Origin: Haemophilus haemolyticus_M
GTDB taxonomy: Bacteria > Pseudomonadota > Gammaproteobacteria > Enterobacterales > Pasteurellaceae
Direction: 5' to 3'
Length of the DNA: 64,000 nucleotides
Assembly: GCF_003490935.1 (NCBI RefSeq)
Contig: NZ_QQGD01000008.1
Location: 1 to 64,000, forward strand
Shown: positions 8,859 through 17,630 of the stretch, in pieces
Numbering within the stretch: position 1 is the first letter of the stretch
Layout: each line of letters starts with the position of its first letter
Program-made: the position numbers and the translations under genes
The notes under the pieces: model-generated
The model's input: the letters and a program-made list of their open reading frames with translations, nothing else
What the model was told of the DNA's origin: nothing
The model's database searches: none

Positions 8859-11753
8859 ATGACCAATTTTAGATTAAATCTGCTTGCGTATTCCGTTATG
8901 CTTGGCCTGACGGCAAGTGTTGCTTATGCTAATGAACCAACACAACAGCAGCTTGAGGAAATTAATGTATCTGGTTCTACCGAACATAGTGATCCGAAAA
9001 CACCTCCCAAAATTGCCGAAACTGTAAAAACAGCGAAAAGCTTAGAAAAACAGCAGGCTCAAAATATCAAAGATATCGTTAAATATGAAACAGGTATCAC
9101 TGTTGTTGAAGCTGGGCGTTTTGGTAACAGTGGTTTTACCATTCGTGGCGTTGATGAAAATCGAGTTTCTATTAATATTGATGGATTAGCGCAAGCTGAA
9201 ACATTATCTTCTCAAGGCTTTAAAGAGCTTTTTGAAGGTTATGGTAACTTCAACAACACTCGTAATGGTGCAGAAATTGAAACATTAAAAGAAGTAAATA
9301 TTACCAAGGGGGCTGATTCTATTAAGAATGGTAGTGGTTCCTTAGGTGGATCTGTAATTTATAAAACAAAAGATGCGAGGGATTATCTCCTTAACAAGGA
9401 CTATTATGTAAGCTACAAAACGGGATACGCTACGGAAAATAATCAATCATTCAATACCCTTACTCTTGCTGGACGTTATAAAAAGTTCGATGCCTTAGTG
9501 GTTGCAACAAGAAGAAATGGGCATGAACTTGAAAACTATGATTATAAAAATGCGGATAGTCTCGTCCAAGGTAAACGTAGAGAAAAAGCAGACCCATACA
9601 AAATTGAGCAAGACAGTACATTATTAAAATTATCTTTTAATCCTACTGAAAACCATCGTTTTACGGCATCAGCTGATTTATATGAACATCGTTCTCGTGG
9701 GCAAGATTTATCCTATACACTAAAATATCAACGTAGTGGTAATGAAACCCCTGAAGTTGAATCTAGACATACAAATGATAAAACTCAACGAAGTAATTTC
9801 TCATTTTCTTACGAAAATTTTTCAACGAACTTATTTTGGGATACGTTAAAAATTACTTTTTCAAAACAAAAAATAAAAACTAGAGCAAGAACTGACGAAT
9901 ACTGTGATGGTAGTAATTGTCTTGAAACAGCCAATCCACATGGAATAAAGCTTCAAGATGGAAAAATTACTCGACGAGATGGAACCGATATCGAATTAAA
10001 AAATAAAGACACCTATATTGATACAGATAATTCTGAAAAAACTAACGGTTTTACTCTAAAAAGAGGAGATGAATATTGGTTTGATTGCTCCCTTTATGAT
10101 TGCACGAAACCAATGACTTATTGGAAAGCTGTAGGTTGGTCTGGAGCTGTTCAAAAAATGCCTTTGATGTTAGATAAAAAATTTGAACAGAATGGAAAAA
10201 CTTTCGCTAAATCATCTCAAGCGAATTATAGTTATAGTGTTGTAGTACCAAGTAAAGGCTATTTAGAACGTTTGTGGCAGGAAAGAGATCTTGATACCAA
10301 TACCCAGCAAACTAACTTGGATCTAACAAAATCGTTTACAAAATTGAATACTGAGCATAATCTCCAATATGGTGTTTCGTATAATAAAACAACGAAGCAA
10401 ATGGTAAATAGAGCGGGTAATGATGCTCATGATGTAAAATGGTGGGCTGAACGTACTCTAGGCCTTACAACAGACTGGTACACATTAAAAGAAACTCCAG
10501 AAACCTGTGAAGGATCATCTACCTATAATGCCTTTCTTTGCCCTCGAGTTGATCCAGAGTATTCATTCTTATTACCAGTGACAACGACAGGTAAATCAGC
10601 TTATTTCTTTGATAATATCATTATCAATGATTATTTATCATTTGATTTAGGATATCGTTATGACAACATTGGTTATAAACCACATTACATAGCTGGTTCA
10701 ACGCCAAAATTACCAGACGATATAGTAAAAGGATTATATATTCCATTACCTAAAGGCGAGGAAATTTCGTGGAATCCAGGTCATTATTATGATCCAACAG
10801 AAGAGCAAATTAAACAAAATGCAATTGATAACATAAATTATATTGCAAGCCAAAAGAAAAAATATAAAGCGCATTCTTATAGTTTTGTTTCAACGATTGA
10901 TCCAACAAATTATCTTCGTTTACAACTTAGATACTCTAAAGGTTTTAGAGCACCAACTTCAGATGAAATGTATTTCACTTTTAAACATCCAGATTTTACT
11001 ATTCTGCCAAATACTGATTTAAAACCAGAAATAGCAAAAACAAAAGAAATCGCATTAACTTTACATCATGATGATTGGGGATTTATCTCTACAAGTATAT
11101 TTAAAACTAACTATAAAAACTTTATCGACCTAATATTTAAAGGAGAAAAAGATTTTAAAGTAGGCACAGGAGGAGGTAGCTCATTACCATTTTCTCTTTA
11201 TCAAAATATAAATAGAGATAATGCGTCTGTAAAAGGTATTGAAATTAATTCAAAACTATTCCTTGGTAAGATGGCAAAATTTATGAATGGGTTTAACTTA
11301 AGCTATAAATATACCTATCAAAAAGGAAGAATGAATGGCAATATTCCTATGAATGCAATTCAGCCTAAAACGATGGTGTATGGACTAGGATATGATCATC
11401 CAGATCATAAATTTGGTTTCGATTTCTATACAACACATGTAGCAAGTAAAAATCCACAAGATACTTATAATATCTATGCTAAAGAACGTGGTGAAAGTGA
11501 TACAACCATAAAATGGCGTAGTAAATCTTATACAATCCTTGATTTTATTGGATATGTTCAACCAATTAAAAACTTAACCATAAGAGCTGGTGTATACAAT
11601 CTTACAAATCGTAAATACATCACCTGGGAGTCTGCTCGTTCAATTCGTTCATTTGGAACAAGTAATGTTATAGAACAATCAACAGGCTTAGGTATAAACC
11701 GTTTCTATGCGCCTGGACGAAACTATAGAATGTCAGTTCAATTTGAATTCTAA
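8859..11753 (+). CDS. TonB-dependent haemoglobin/haemoglobin-haptoglobin receptor (Hgp family), copy 2
   Basis: A second Hgp receptor of 964 residues, starting with a signal peptide nearly identical to copy 1 (MTNFRLNLLAYSVMLGL). Plug motifs GFTIRGVDENR and ITKGADSIKNGSGSLGG are followed by the barrel, with RYSKGFRAPTSDEMY and NLTNRKYITWESARS, ending in FEF. A GAGG ribosome site precedes ATG 8859. It lies 99 bases behind copy 1 with no clear Fur box of its own, so it is probably in the same iron-repressed unit. The loops differ widely from copy 1, which suggests a different ligand or antigenic type. It too lacks a CCAA tract; only one CCAA is left at the place where the family carries it. Neither copy contains an uptake signal core. 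Confidence 0.9.
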   Translation: MTNFRLNLLAYSVMLGLTASVAYANEPTQQQLEEINVSGSTEHSDPKTPPKIAETVKTAKSLEKQQAQNIKDIVKYETGITVVEAGRFGNSGFTIRGVDENRVSINIDGLAQAETLSSQGFKELFEGYGNFNNTRNGAEIETLKEVNITKGADSIKNGSGSLGGSVIYKTKDARDYLLNKDYYVSYKTGYATENNQSFNTLTLAGRYKKFDALVVATRRNGHELENYDYKNADSLVQGKRREKADPYKIEQDSTLLKLSFNPTENHRFTASADLYEHRSRGQDLSYTLKYQRSGNETPEVESRHTNDKTQRSNFSFSYENFSTNLFWDTLKITFSKQKIKTRARTDEYCDGSNCLETANPHGIKLQDGKITRRDGTDIELKNKDTYIDTDNSEKTNGFTLKRGDEYWFDCSLYDCTKPMTYWKAVGWSGAVQKMPLMLDKKFEQNGKTFAKSSQANYSYSVVVPSKGYLERLWQERDLDTNTQQTNLDLTKSFTKLNTEHNLQYGVSYNKTTKQMVNRAGNDAHDVKWWAERTLGLTTDWYTLKETPETCEGSSTYNAFLCPRVDPEYSFLLPVTTTGKSAYFFDNIIINDYLSFDLGYRYDNIGYKPHYIAGSTPKLPDDIVKGLYIPLPKGEEISWNPGHYYDPTEEQIKQNAIDNINYIASQKKKYKAHSYSFVSTIDPTNYLRLQLRYSKGFRAPTSDEMYFTFKHPDFTILPNTDLKPEIAKTKEIALTLHHDDWGFISTSIFKTNYKNFIDLIFKGEKDFKVGTGGGSSLPFSLYQNINRDNASVKGIEINSKLFLGKMAKFMNGFNLSYKYTYQKGRMNGNIPMNAIQPKTMVYGLGYDHPDHKFGFDFYTTHVASKNPQDTYNIYAKERGESDTTIKWRSKSYTILDFIGYVQPIKNLTIRAGVYNLTNRKYITWESARSIRSFGTSNVIEQSTGLGINRFYAPGRNYRMSVQFEF

Positions 11754-11786
11754 TTGTATCTAAAAGCACAAAAGTGCGGAGAAAAT

Positions 11787-11837
11787 AATCTGCACCTCAA
11801 AAGTTGGACTAAATTACCAATAATTGAGGGGCAGATT
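11787..11837 (+). terminator. Stem-loop after hgp copy 2, at the edge of an IS relic
   Basis: AATCTGCACCTCAA and TTGAGGGGCAGATT pair with one mismatch and are followed by TTTATT. It could terminate the hgp transcript. The left arm and loop (CACCTCAAAAGTTGGAC) also resemble the terminal repeat of IS150-like elements, matching the transposase remains just downstream. Confidence 0.55.
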
Positions 11838-11865
11838 TTATTATAGTCAGATAGTGTAGCTATAA

Positions 11866-12060
11866 AAATATTCGCTAATGAAGCAATGGAAAGTTTCTTT
11901 GAACGATTAAAACGGGATGTTTTATGGCTGGCTATTTAACCGTAGAGAGAAGATAGTTGATATAGTAAGGGATTATTTGGTGGGGGAATTATCGATGAAT
12001 TCAACTGAAATTAAAAGGACTGAGTCTAATACAATATGCTCGTCAGTCCTTAAGTAAATA
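11866..12060 (+). mobile_element. IS3-family (IS150-type) transposase relic
   Basis: Two pieces of an OrfB (integrase-type) transposase C-terminus can be read. At 11878-11920 a frame gives EAMESFFERLKRDV, the segment around the catalytic glutamate of the DDE domain. At 11999-12060 another frame gives IQLKLKGLSLIQYARQSL, the usual C-terminal end of IS150-like OrfB. Stops and frame changes separate them, and the upstream part of the element is gone. It cannot be active. It marks an old insertion next to the hgp genes and is a possible breakpoint for rearrangement. Confidence 0.7.
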
Positions 12061-12113
12061 ATCTAGGTTTTTGGGCGCGGCTGATTTTTACCGCACTTTT
12101 AATTAACTGAAAA

Positions 12114-12905
12114 TTAATTTTTTGCTGCTGCCGCTGCTTTTACAATTACAGCAAATGCTGGGGCTTTTAATGATGCGCCACCTACTAATGCGCCATCGAT
12201 GTCTGGCTGAGTAAATAATTCAGCTGCATTTGCATCATTTACAGAACCGCCGTATTGGATAATTACTTGGTCTGCCACGGCTTGAGATTTGGCAGCGATG
12301 TGACCGCGGATAAATGCGTGAACAGCTTGAGCTTGTGCTGGAGTCGCAGATTTACCAGTACCAATCGCCCAGATTGGTTCGTATGCGATCACTGCACCGT
12401 TAAATGCTTCAACGCCTAATGCGTTGATCACCGCATCAATTTGACGCGCACACACTTCTTCTGTTTTGCCTGCTTCGTTTTCAGCTTCAGTTTCACCGAT
12501 ACATAATACTGGTACTAAACCAGCTTCTTTTAATGCACCAAATTTTTTCGCCACAAATTCATCACTTTCTTTGTGGTAAGTACGACGCTCAGAGTGGCCA
12601 ATAATGATATATTTTGCACCGAAATCTTTTAACATTTCGCTAGAAATATCACCAGTAAATGCACCTTTCACATTGATATCTACGTTTTGTGCACCTAATT
12701 GAACCACACTTTTACCGCCACAGCTGCAACCACAACCAGAAAGTGCTGCTTCAGCCGTACCTAAATACATAACGGGGGGGGCAATTGCTACATCACAACC
12801 TGTTACATCATGTAATTCTGCTTTTAATCCCTCGATTAATTCTTTGGTGAACGCTTTGGAACCGTTTAATTTCCAGTTACCCATAACTAAAGGACGACGT
12901 GCCAT
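12114..12905 (-). CDS. tpiA: Triose-phosphate isomerase
   Basis: TpiA interconverts dihydroxyacetone phosphate and glyceraldehyde 3-phosphate in glycolysis, as a cytoplasmic dimer. At 263 residues it has N10 and K12 in GNWKLNG, the electrophilic histidine in HSERR (about H104), the catalytic glutamate in AYEPIWAIGTG and the phosphate loop GGSVN. I chose the ATG at 12903-12905, which has a GGAG site; a further upstream start would add 19 non-conserved residues. A cysteine-rich insert (SGCGCSCGGKS, residues 56-66) in the dimer-interface loop region is longer than in E. coli TpiA; I remember the same insert in H. influenzae Rd. An uptake signal core lies just after the stop. Confidence 0.97.
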   Translation of the reverse strand: MARRPLVMGNWKLNGSKAFTKELIEGLKAELHDVTGCDVAIAPPVMYLGTAEAALSGCGCSCGGKSVVQLGAQNVDINVKGAFTGDISSEMLKDFGAKYIIIGHSERRTYHKESDEFVAKKFGALKEAGLVPVLCIGETEAENEAGKTEEVCARQIDAVINALGVEAFNGAVIAYEPIWAIGTGKSATPAQAQAVHAFIRGHIAAKSQAVADQVIIQYGGSVNDANAAELFTQPDIDGALVGGASLKAPAFAVIVKAAAAAKN

Positions 12906-13070
12906 TTTTGTTTCTCCATAGTTGATAAAATTAACTTGCTTACTATACCAAAATTTCTCCACGATTCTTTGCAGAAGATCATAAAATTAAAAAAATTCTC
13001 ATAGAAAGATGATTATCTTGTGCTAAAAAGCTACAATTACCTGTATGGAACCAATAAAAAATAACCAATT

Positions 13071-13505
13071 ATGAAACTTTTCAAAGCTGAACAATGGAAT
13101 ATTGACGTGCTTCTTCCTCTTTTTGAAGCCTATCGCCAAGCCTATGGACAAGCAGAGAATCCAGAACGCACCTTGGCTTTTTTAACTAATCGTATGCGTT
13201 TTAATGAAAGCCTGTTTTTTATTGCGGTGGACGAAAATGAAAAGGCTATCGGCTTTGTGCAGCTTTTTCCTCGCCTTTCTTCTTTACAATTACAACGCTA
13301 TTGGCAAATCACCGATATTTTTGTGTTGGAACATGCTCAACAAACAGAAATTTATGCGGCGTTGATTTCTAAAGCAAAAGACTTTGTGCATTTCACTCAA
13401 TCTAATCGTTTAGTGGCGGAATTAGCGCAAAATCAATATTCAATGTTGGAATTGGAAGGGTTTAAATTAAACCCGAAAGAACGTTTATTTGAATTGAGTC
13501 TGTAA
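13071..13505 (+). CDS. GNAT-family N-acetyltransferase
   Basis: A 144-residue single-domain protein with GNAT features: an N-terminal helix pair, a central ENEKAIGFVQLFP strand (beta4) and a following QITDIFV segment. The acetyl-CoA loop is weakly conserved: the usual Q/RxxGxG/A pattern is not clear in the AQQTEIYAALISKAKDF stretch. The substrate is unknown. Its TAATG junction overlaps the xerC start by one base, so it is translationally coupled to xerC. This association is conserved in Haemophilus as far as I remember (HI_0677/xerC), without a known functional link. Confidence 0.75.
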   Translation: MKLFKAEQWNIDVLLPLFEAYRQAYGQAENPERTLAFLTNRMRFNESLFFIAVDENEKAIGFVQLFPRLSSLQLQRYWQITDIFVLEHAQQTEIYAALISKAKDFVHFTQSNRLVAELAQNQYSMLELEGFKLNPKERLFELSL

Positions 13506-14392
13506 TGCTAACAGCGTTAAATCGTTATTGGGATTATTTGCGGATTGAACGCCAAATGAGCCCTCACACGCTCACCAATTATCAACATCAACTTGATGCC
13601 ATCATTAAAATCTTAGCGCAACAAGATATTCACGCTTGGGCACAAGTGACTCCCAGCGTGGTGCGCTTTATTTTGGCGGAAAGCAAAAAACAAGGCTTAA
13701 AAGAAAAAAGCTTGGCTTTGCGTTTATCCGCATTGCGTCGATTTCTCAGTTTTTTGGTGCAACAAGGCGAATTGAAAGTAAATCCCGCCACTGGCATTTC
13801 TGCACCGAAACAAGGCAAGCATTTACCGAAAAATATGGATGGCGAGCAAGTTCAACAATTGCTTGCCAACGATAGCAAAGAGCCGATTGATATTCGTGAT
13901 CGTGCGATTTTGGAATTAATGTATAGTTCGGGTTTACGTTTATCTGAATTACAAGGTTTAGATTTAAACAGCATTAATACCCGTGTGCGGGAAGTACGCG
14001 TTATCGGGAAAGGCAACAAAGAGCGTGTAGTGCCGTTTGGGCGTTATGCGTCGCATGCCATTCAAGAATGGTTAAAAGTGCGGGCATTATTTAACCCAAA
14101 AGATGAGGCGTTATTTGTTAGCCAGCTTGGAAATCGTATTTCTCATCGAGCCATTCAAAAACGTTTGGAAACTTGGGGGATTCGTCAAGGATTAAATAGC
14201 CATCTTAATCCGCACAAATTACGCCATTCTTTTGCGACGCATATGTTGGAAGCCAGTTCTGATTTACGCGCCGTGCAAGAATTGCTTGGGCATAGCAACC
14301 TTTCCACCACACAAATTTATACTCACTTAAATTTTCAACATCTGGCAGAAGTGTACGATCAGGCTCATCCAAGAGCGAAACGTAAGAAATAA
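13505..14392 (+). CDS. xerC: Tyrosine site-specific recombinase XerC
   Basis: XerC acts with XerD at dif to resolve chromosome dimers at division. The 295-residue length fits. The N-terminal SAM-like DNA-binding domain spans about residues 1-100. The C-terminal catalytic domain has all key residues visible: R145 in SSGLRLSEL, K169 in IGKGNKER, H237 and R240 in HKLRHSFATHML, H263 in LLGHSNLSTTQ and the nucleophile Y272 in IYTHL. It starts inside the stop of the GNAT gene. Compared with XerD, it is assigned as XerC by its N-terminus and the ISHRAIQKRL segment, and by chromosomal context. Confidence 0.93.
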   Translation: MLTALNRYWDYLRIERQMSPHTLTNYQHQLDAIIKILAQQDIHAWAQVTPSVVRFILAESKKQGLKEKSLALRLSALRRFLSFLVQQGELKVNPATGISAPKQGKHLPKNMDGEQVQQLLANDSKEPIDIRDRAILELMYSSGLRLSELQGLDLNSINTRVREVRVIGKGNKERVVPFGRYASHAIQEWLKVRALFNPKDEALFVSQLGNRISHRAIQKRLETWGIRQGLNSHLNPHKLRHSFATHMLEASSDLRAVQELLGHSNLSTTQIYTHLNFQHLAEVYDQAHPRAKRKK

Positions 14393-14421
14393 CAAGCCGC
14401 AGGTAAAACCTGCGGATTGTT
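14391..14421 (+). terminator. Terminator between convergent xerC and ygfZ
   Basis: CCGCAGGT-AAA-ACCTGCGG, extended by AACAA/TTGTT on the flanks, forms a tight hairpin. It lies between the xerC stop and the ygfZ stop and can serve both directions. Confidence 0.75.
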
Positions 14422-14422
14422 A

Positions 14423-15265
14423 TTATTCGGTAATCGAATAAGGTAATTGCTCTCGCTCTAACAGTATTTCACTATTCGGCAATCTAAATTGTTGTTCCGA
14501 ATCAATGTCGTTATTCATCACAACTTGCAACCATAAAACACCGTCTAAATTGACCGCACTTGTAATCGTGCCTGTTTTTCGCCAATTAGATTCAATCTGC
14601 ATTTCGATTTCACTGCCAATTTCCGCTTCCTGCTGAGTTTGTGCTTTAAAGACAAACATTGCGCGTTTGTTTGCACCACGATATTTCGCACGTGCCACAG
14701 TTTCTTGCCCAATATAACAACCTTTGGTAAAAGAAATGGCTTGCTCAATAGCCTGTAAATTTAGGGCTTGTGGGATAAATTCATTTTGCGTTTGCGGACT
14801 TAAATTTGGCAATCCCGCTTGAATATCGGCTACATCCCAAATTTTTTCATCACCATTAAAATTCACGGGCAATTCGGTTTCATTCAATAAAATTGAACGT
14901 TGCCCATCAATTTCCCATGAAAAGTGCGGTGTAATTTTTCCACATTTTTCACCTATCACGCCAATGATTTGCCAATCACGTAAATCAAAACTCACTTTGG
15001 AAAATACCGCATATTTTTTCAAGGCATCCAGCCCGCTTGGCAATAGTTCTTTCTTAATCAGCAAAAAGAATTGTTCACTACTTACCTTAAACAAACGATA
15101 AATTGCATTCATTTTACCTTTCGGATCGCAGTGAGTAGTAAGTGTCGTTGACCCACTAGCTAATCGCACAACATCCGTGGTTAACTGCCCTTGCAAATAT
15201 TTTTCTGCATCCGCACCATGTGCCTCAATCAGTTGATATTGAGTAAGAGAAATAAATTGAGACAT
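14423..15265 (-). CDS. ygfZ: Folate-dependent Fe-S cluster assembly protein YgfZ
   Basis: YgfZ is a tetrahydrofolate-binding protein of the GcvT-like fold. It helps assemble or repair iron-sulfur clusters in enzymes such as MiaB and some dehydratases. The family hallmark KGCYIGQE with its essential cysteine is present at about residues 180-187, followed by TVARAKYRG. The length of 280 residues is shorter than E. coli YgfZ (326), which is usual in Pasteurellaceae. It sits 9 bases downstream of yicC on the same strand, probably one transcript. An uptake signal core lies inside the gene. Confidence 0.9.
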   Translation of the reverse strand: MSQFISLTQYQLIEAHGADAEKYLQGQLTTDVVRLASGSTTLTTHCDPKGKMNAIYRLFKVSSEQFFLLIKKELLPSGLDALKKYAVFSKVSFDLRDWQIIGVIGEKCGKITPHFSWEIDGQRSILLNETELPVNFNGDEKIWDVADIQAGLPNLSPQTQNEFIPQALNLQAIEQAISFTKGCYIGQETVARAKYRGANKRAMFVFKAQTQQEAEIGSEIEMQIESNWRKTGTITSAVNLDGVLWLQVVMNNDIDSEQQFRLPNSEILLEREQLPYSITE

Positions 15266-15274
15266 TCTGCTTTC

Positions 15275-16138
15275 CTATTCTAAATTCTGGATTTGCTCAC
15301 GCATTTGTTCAATAAGCACTTTTAGCTCAACCGCAGAAGCCGTGATATCGGCATTAATGGATTTGGACGCAAGGGTATTGGATTCACGATTCAATTCTTG
15401 CATCATAAAATCTAATTTACGACCAACTGCACCGCCTTTTTTCAAAATATTCGTGGTTTCTTTCACGTGCATTTGTAAACGATCGAGCTCTTCCGCCACA
15501 TCAACGCGTTGAGCGAGTAAAATCATTTCTTGTTCCACACGTTGAGGGTCAAGATTAATTTGAGCATCTTCAAAACGTTGCAATAAACGTTCACGTTGCC
15601 ATTGTAAAACTGCCGGCATTTGTGACCGCACTTTATCCGCTTCCACGGCAATCGCATCTAAGCGTTGTTGAATAATATCGTTCAGTTTTTCGCCTTCACG
15701 ACCACGCATTGCAATAAAATCTGTCAGTAAATCATCAAAAGCTGTCAACAAATCTTGACTAATCGCATCTAAGTCTTGCTCTTGCGCTTCCACCACACCG
15801 GGATAACGCAACACGTCCGTCAAATTAATTTCACCTTCTCCAGCTTGAGTTTTAATCCATTGCAAAGATTGAATCACTTGATTCGCAAGCTCTTTATTTA
15901 AATTCAATTCACCATTTGTTTGTTTTTTTGTTTCAATGCGCAAAGAACATTCAATTTTACCGCGAGTAAGACTTTGACGAAGTTTCTCACGCAACGTGTT
16001 TTCTAATCCTCGGAATTGCTCTGGCAAACGGAAAAAGTTTTCTAAATAACGTTGGTTAACGGAACGAATTTCCCATACTGCATCGCCCCAATCCTTTTTC
16101 ACTTCAAGGCGTGCAAAAGCGGTCATACTGTAAATCAT
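15275..16138 (-). CDS. yicC: YicC/YloC family endoribonuclease
   Basis: A 287-residue YicC protein. The N-terminus MIYSMTAFAR and the C-terminal block GRKLDFMMQELNRESNTLASKS followed by VELKVLIEQMREQIQN are the family signatures. Members cleave RNA and have been tied to small-RNA turnover and stationary-phase survival. The C-terminal half is helical and charged. It is the first gene of a probable yicC-ygfZ unit and is divergent from tyrP across 180 bases. Confidence 0.93.
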   Translation of the reverse strand: MIYSMTAFARLEVKKDWGDAVWEIRSVNQRYLENFFRLPEQFRGLENTLREKLRQSLTRGKIECSLRIETKKQTNGELNLNKELANQVIQSLQWIKTQAGEGEINLTDVLRYPGVVEAQEQDLDAISQDLLTAFDDLLTDFIAMRGREGEKLNDIIQQRLDAIAVEADKVRSQMPAVLQWQRERLLQRFEDAQINLDPQRVEQEMILLAQRVDVAEELDRLQMHVKETTNILKKGGAVGRKLDFMMQELNRESNTLASKSINADITASAVELKVLIEQMREQIQNLE

Positions 16139-16241
16139 AAGCTCTCCTATTTTTAGTTTTGTCTTAGTTGATTCGCTAAGTATTTTAACGAGATGAACAC
16201 AGAAAGGGAAAAGAAAAGTGCGGTAAATAATAAAGATATTT

Positions 16242-16280
16242 TGTATTCTGTTGTTTACATACTGTAAATCTTAAAATACA
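16242..16280 (+). promoter_or_regulatory. Two tandem TyrR-like boxes upstream of tyrP
   Basis: TGTATT-N6-TTTACA (16242-16259) and TGTAAA-N6-AATACA (16263-16280) each match the TyrR consensus TGTAAA-N6-TTTACA with two mismatches. They are 21 bases apart, two helical turns, the arrangement of the strong and weak boxes in E. coli tyrP. The inner half-sites also form the palindrome TTTACA-TAC-TGTAAA. Regulation by TyrR is inferred. Confidence 0.6.
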
Positions 16281-16319
16281 ATCACCGTAAATTTATTATT
16301 ACACAATAAGGAAGCAAAC

Positions 16320-17522
16320 ATGAACAAAACTGTAGGCAGCACACTTCTCGTTGCCGGTACGATGATTGGAGCGGGAATGTTGGCTATGCCACTCACATCG
16401 GCAGGCATTGGCTTTGGCTTTACTCTTGTTTTACTTTTAGGGCTTTGGGCGTTACTCACATTTACCGCACTTTTATTCGTAGAACTCTACCAAACCGCAG
16501 AAAGCGACGCGGGCATCGGTACACTTGCAGAACAATATTTTGGTAAAGCAGGACGCATTATTGCTACGGCAGTGCTAATTATTTTCTTATACGCATTAAT
16601 TGCCGCTTATATCAGCGGTGGCGGTTCATTACTAAAAGATTTATTACCAGAAAGTTTTGGCGATAAAGTCAGCATCTTATTATTCACCGTGATTTTCGGT
16701 TCATTTATCGTCATCGGCACACATAGCGTAGATAAAATTAATCGCGTGTTATTTTTTGTGATGCTTGCTGCCTTTGCCGTGGTGTTAAGCTTAATGTTGC
16801 CAGAAATCAAATTTGATAACTTAATGGCGACGCCAATTGATAACGCTTTAATTATCTCTGCAAGCCCTGTCTTTTTCACGGCATTTGGTTTCCACGGCTC
16901 GATTCCAAGTTTAAATAAATACTTAGACGGCAACGTAAAAGCATTACGCATTTCTATTTTGGCGGGTTCAGCAATTACCCTTTGCGCCTATATTTTGTGG
17001 CAAATGTCGACGCACGGCTTGCTCACACAAAATGAGTTCTTACAAATCTTAAAAGAAGATGCCACCTTAAATGGCTTAGTAAAAGCAACGCTTGCTATCA
17101 CTGGCAGTAACATGATCGCAGGTGCGGTAAAATTATTCTCAACTTTGGCGCTGGTTACTTCTTTCTTAGGTGTAGGGCTTGGCTTGTTGGAATGTATCGA
17201 AGATTTATTAAAACGATCTTTTAATATTTCCGCAGGGCGCATCTCACTTGGCTTAATGACGTTCATTCCACCTCTCGTCTTTGCGCTTTTCTATCCTGAA
17301 GGTTTTATTTTAGCGCTAGGCTACGCAGGCCAAATGTTTGCATTCTATGCCGTAGTATTGCCAGTTAGCCTCGTTTGGAAAGCCCGTCGAACTCACACCG
17401 ATTTGCCATACAAAGTATGGGGAGGAAATCTAACTTTAATTATCGTATTGGTATTAGGCGTAATCATTACATCTATTCCATTTGCGATTCGTGCGGGTTA
17501 CTTGCCATTTGTTGTGGGTTAA
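16320..17522 (+). CDS. tyrP: Tyrosine-specific permease TyrP
   Basis: A 400-residue inner-membrane proton symporter of the hydroxy/aromatic amino acid permease family (HAAAP). Eleven hydrophobic segments are apparent. The first has the family signature GTMIGAGMLAMPLTSAGIGF, with FTAFGFHGSIPSL around residue 185. TyrP is favoured over Mtr/TnaB by the ALLFVELYQTAESDAGIGTLA stretch and the TyrR-like boxes upstream. Strain Rd has two tyrP copies as I remember; this is one of them, and substrate preference between Tyr, Trp and Phe is not settled by sequence. The GGAAG site precedes ATG 16320. Confidence 0.88.
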   Translation: MNKTVGSTLLVAGTMIGAGMLAMPLTSAGIGFGFTLVLLLGLWALLTFTALLFVELYQTAESDAGIGTLAEQYFGKAGRIIATAVLIIFLYALIAAYISGGGSLLKDLLPESFGDKVSILLFTVIFGSFIVIGTHSVDKINRVLFFVMLAAFAVVLSLMLPEIKFDNLMATPIDNALIISASPVFFTAFGFHGSIPSLNKYLDGNVKALRISILAGSAITLCAYILWQMSTHGLLTQNEFLQILKEDATLNGLVKATLAITGSNMIAGAVKLFSTLALVTSFLGVGLGLLECIEDLLKRSFNISAGRISLGLMTFIPPLVFALFYPEGFILALGYAGQMFAFYAVVLPVSLVWKARRTHTDLPYKVWGGNLTLIIVLVLGVIITSIPFAIRAGYLPFVVG

Positions 17523-17566
17523 AAAACGAGGAAAAAACCTACCGCACTTCTTGATCTACATAAAGC

Positions 17567-17596
17567 AAAACGCCGTTCAATAATGAACGGCGTTTT
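17567..17596 (+). terminator. Terminator after tyrP (bidirectional)
   Basis: AAAACGCCGTTCA and TGAACGGCGTTTT form a perfect 13-bp stem with loop ATAA. The A and T runs make it usable for both tyrP and the convergent gene at 17631. Confidence 0.9.
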
Positions 17597-17630
17597 ATAT
17601 TTAATTATGGCGTTAAAGTGCGGTAAATTT

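Noticed and set aside
12772..12780. Run of eight G in tpiA as a phase-variable tract
   Set aside because: It codes the conserved Pro-Pro of IAPPVMYLG in an essential glycolytic gene, so length switching is unlikely.
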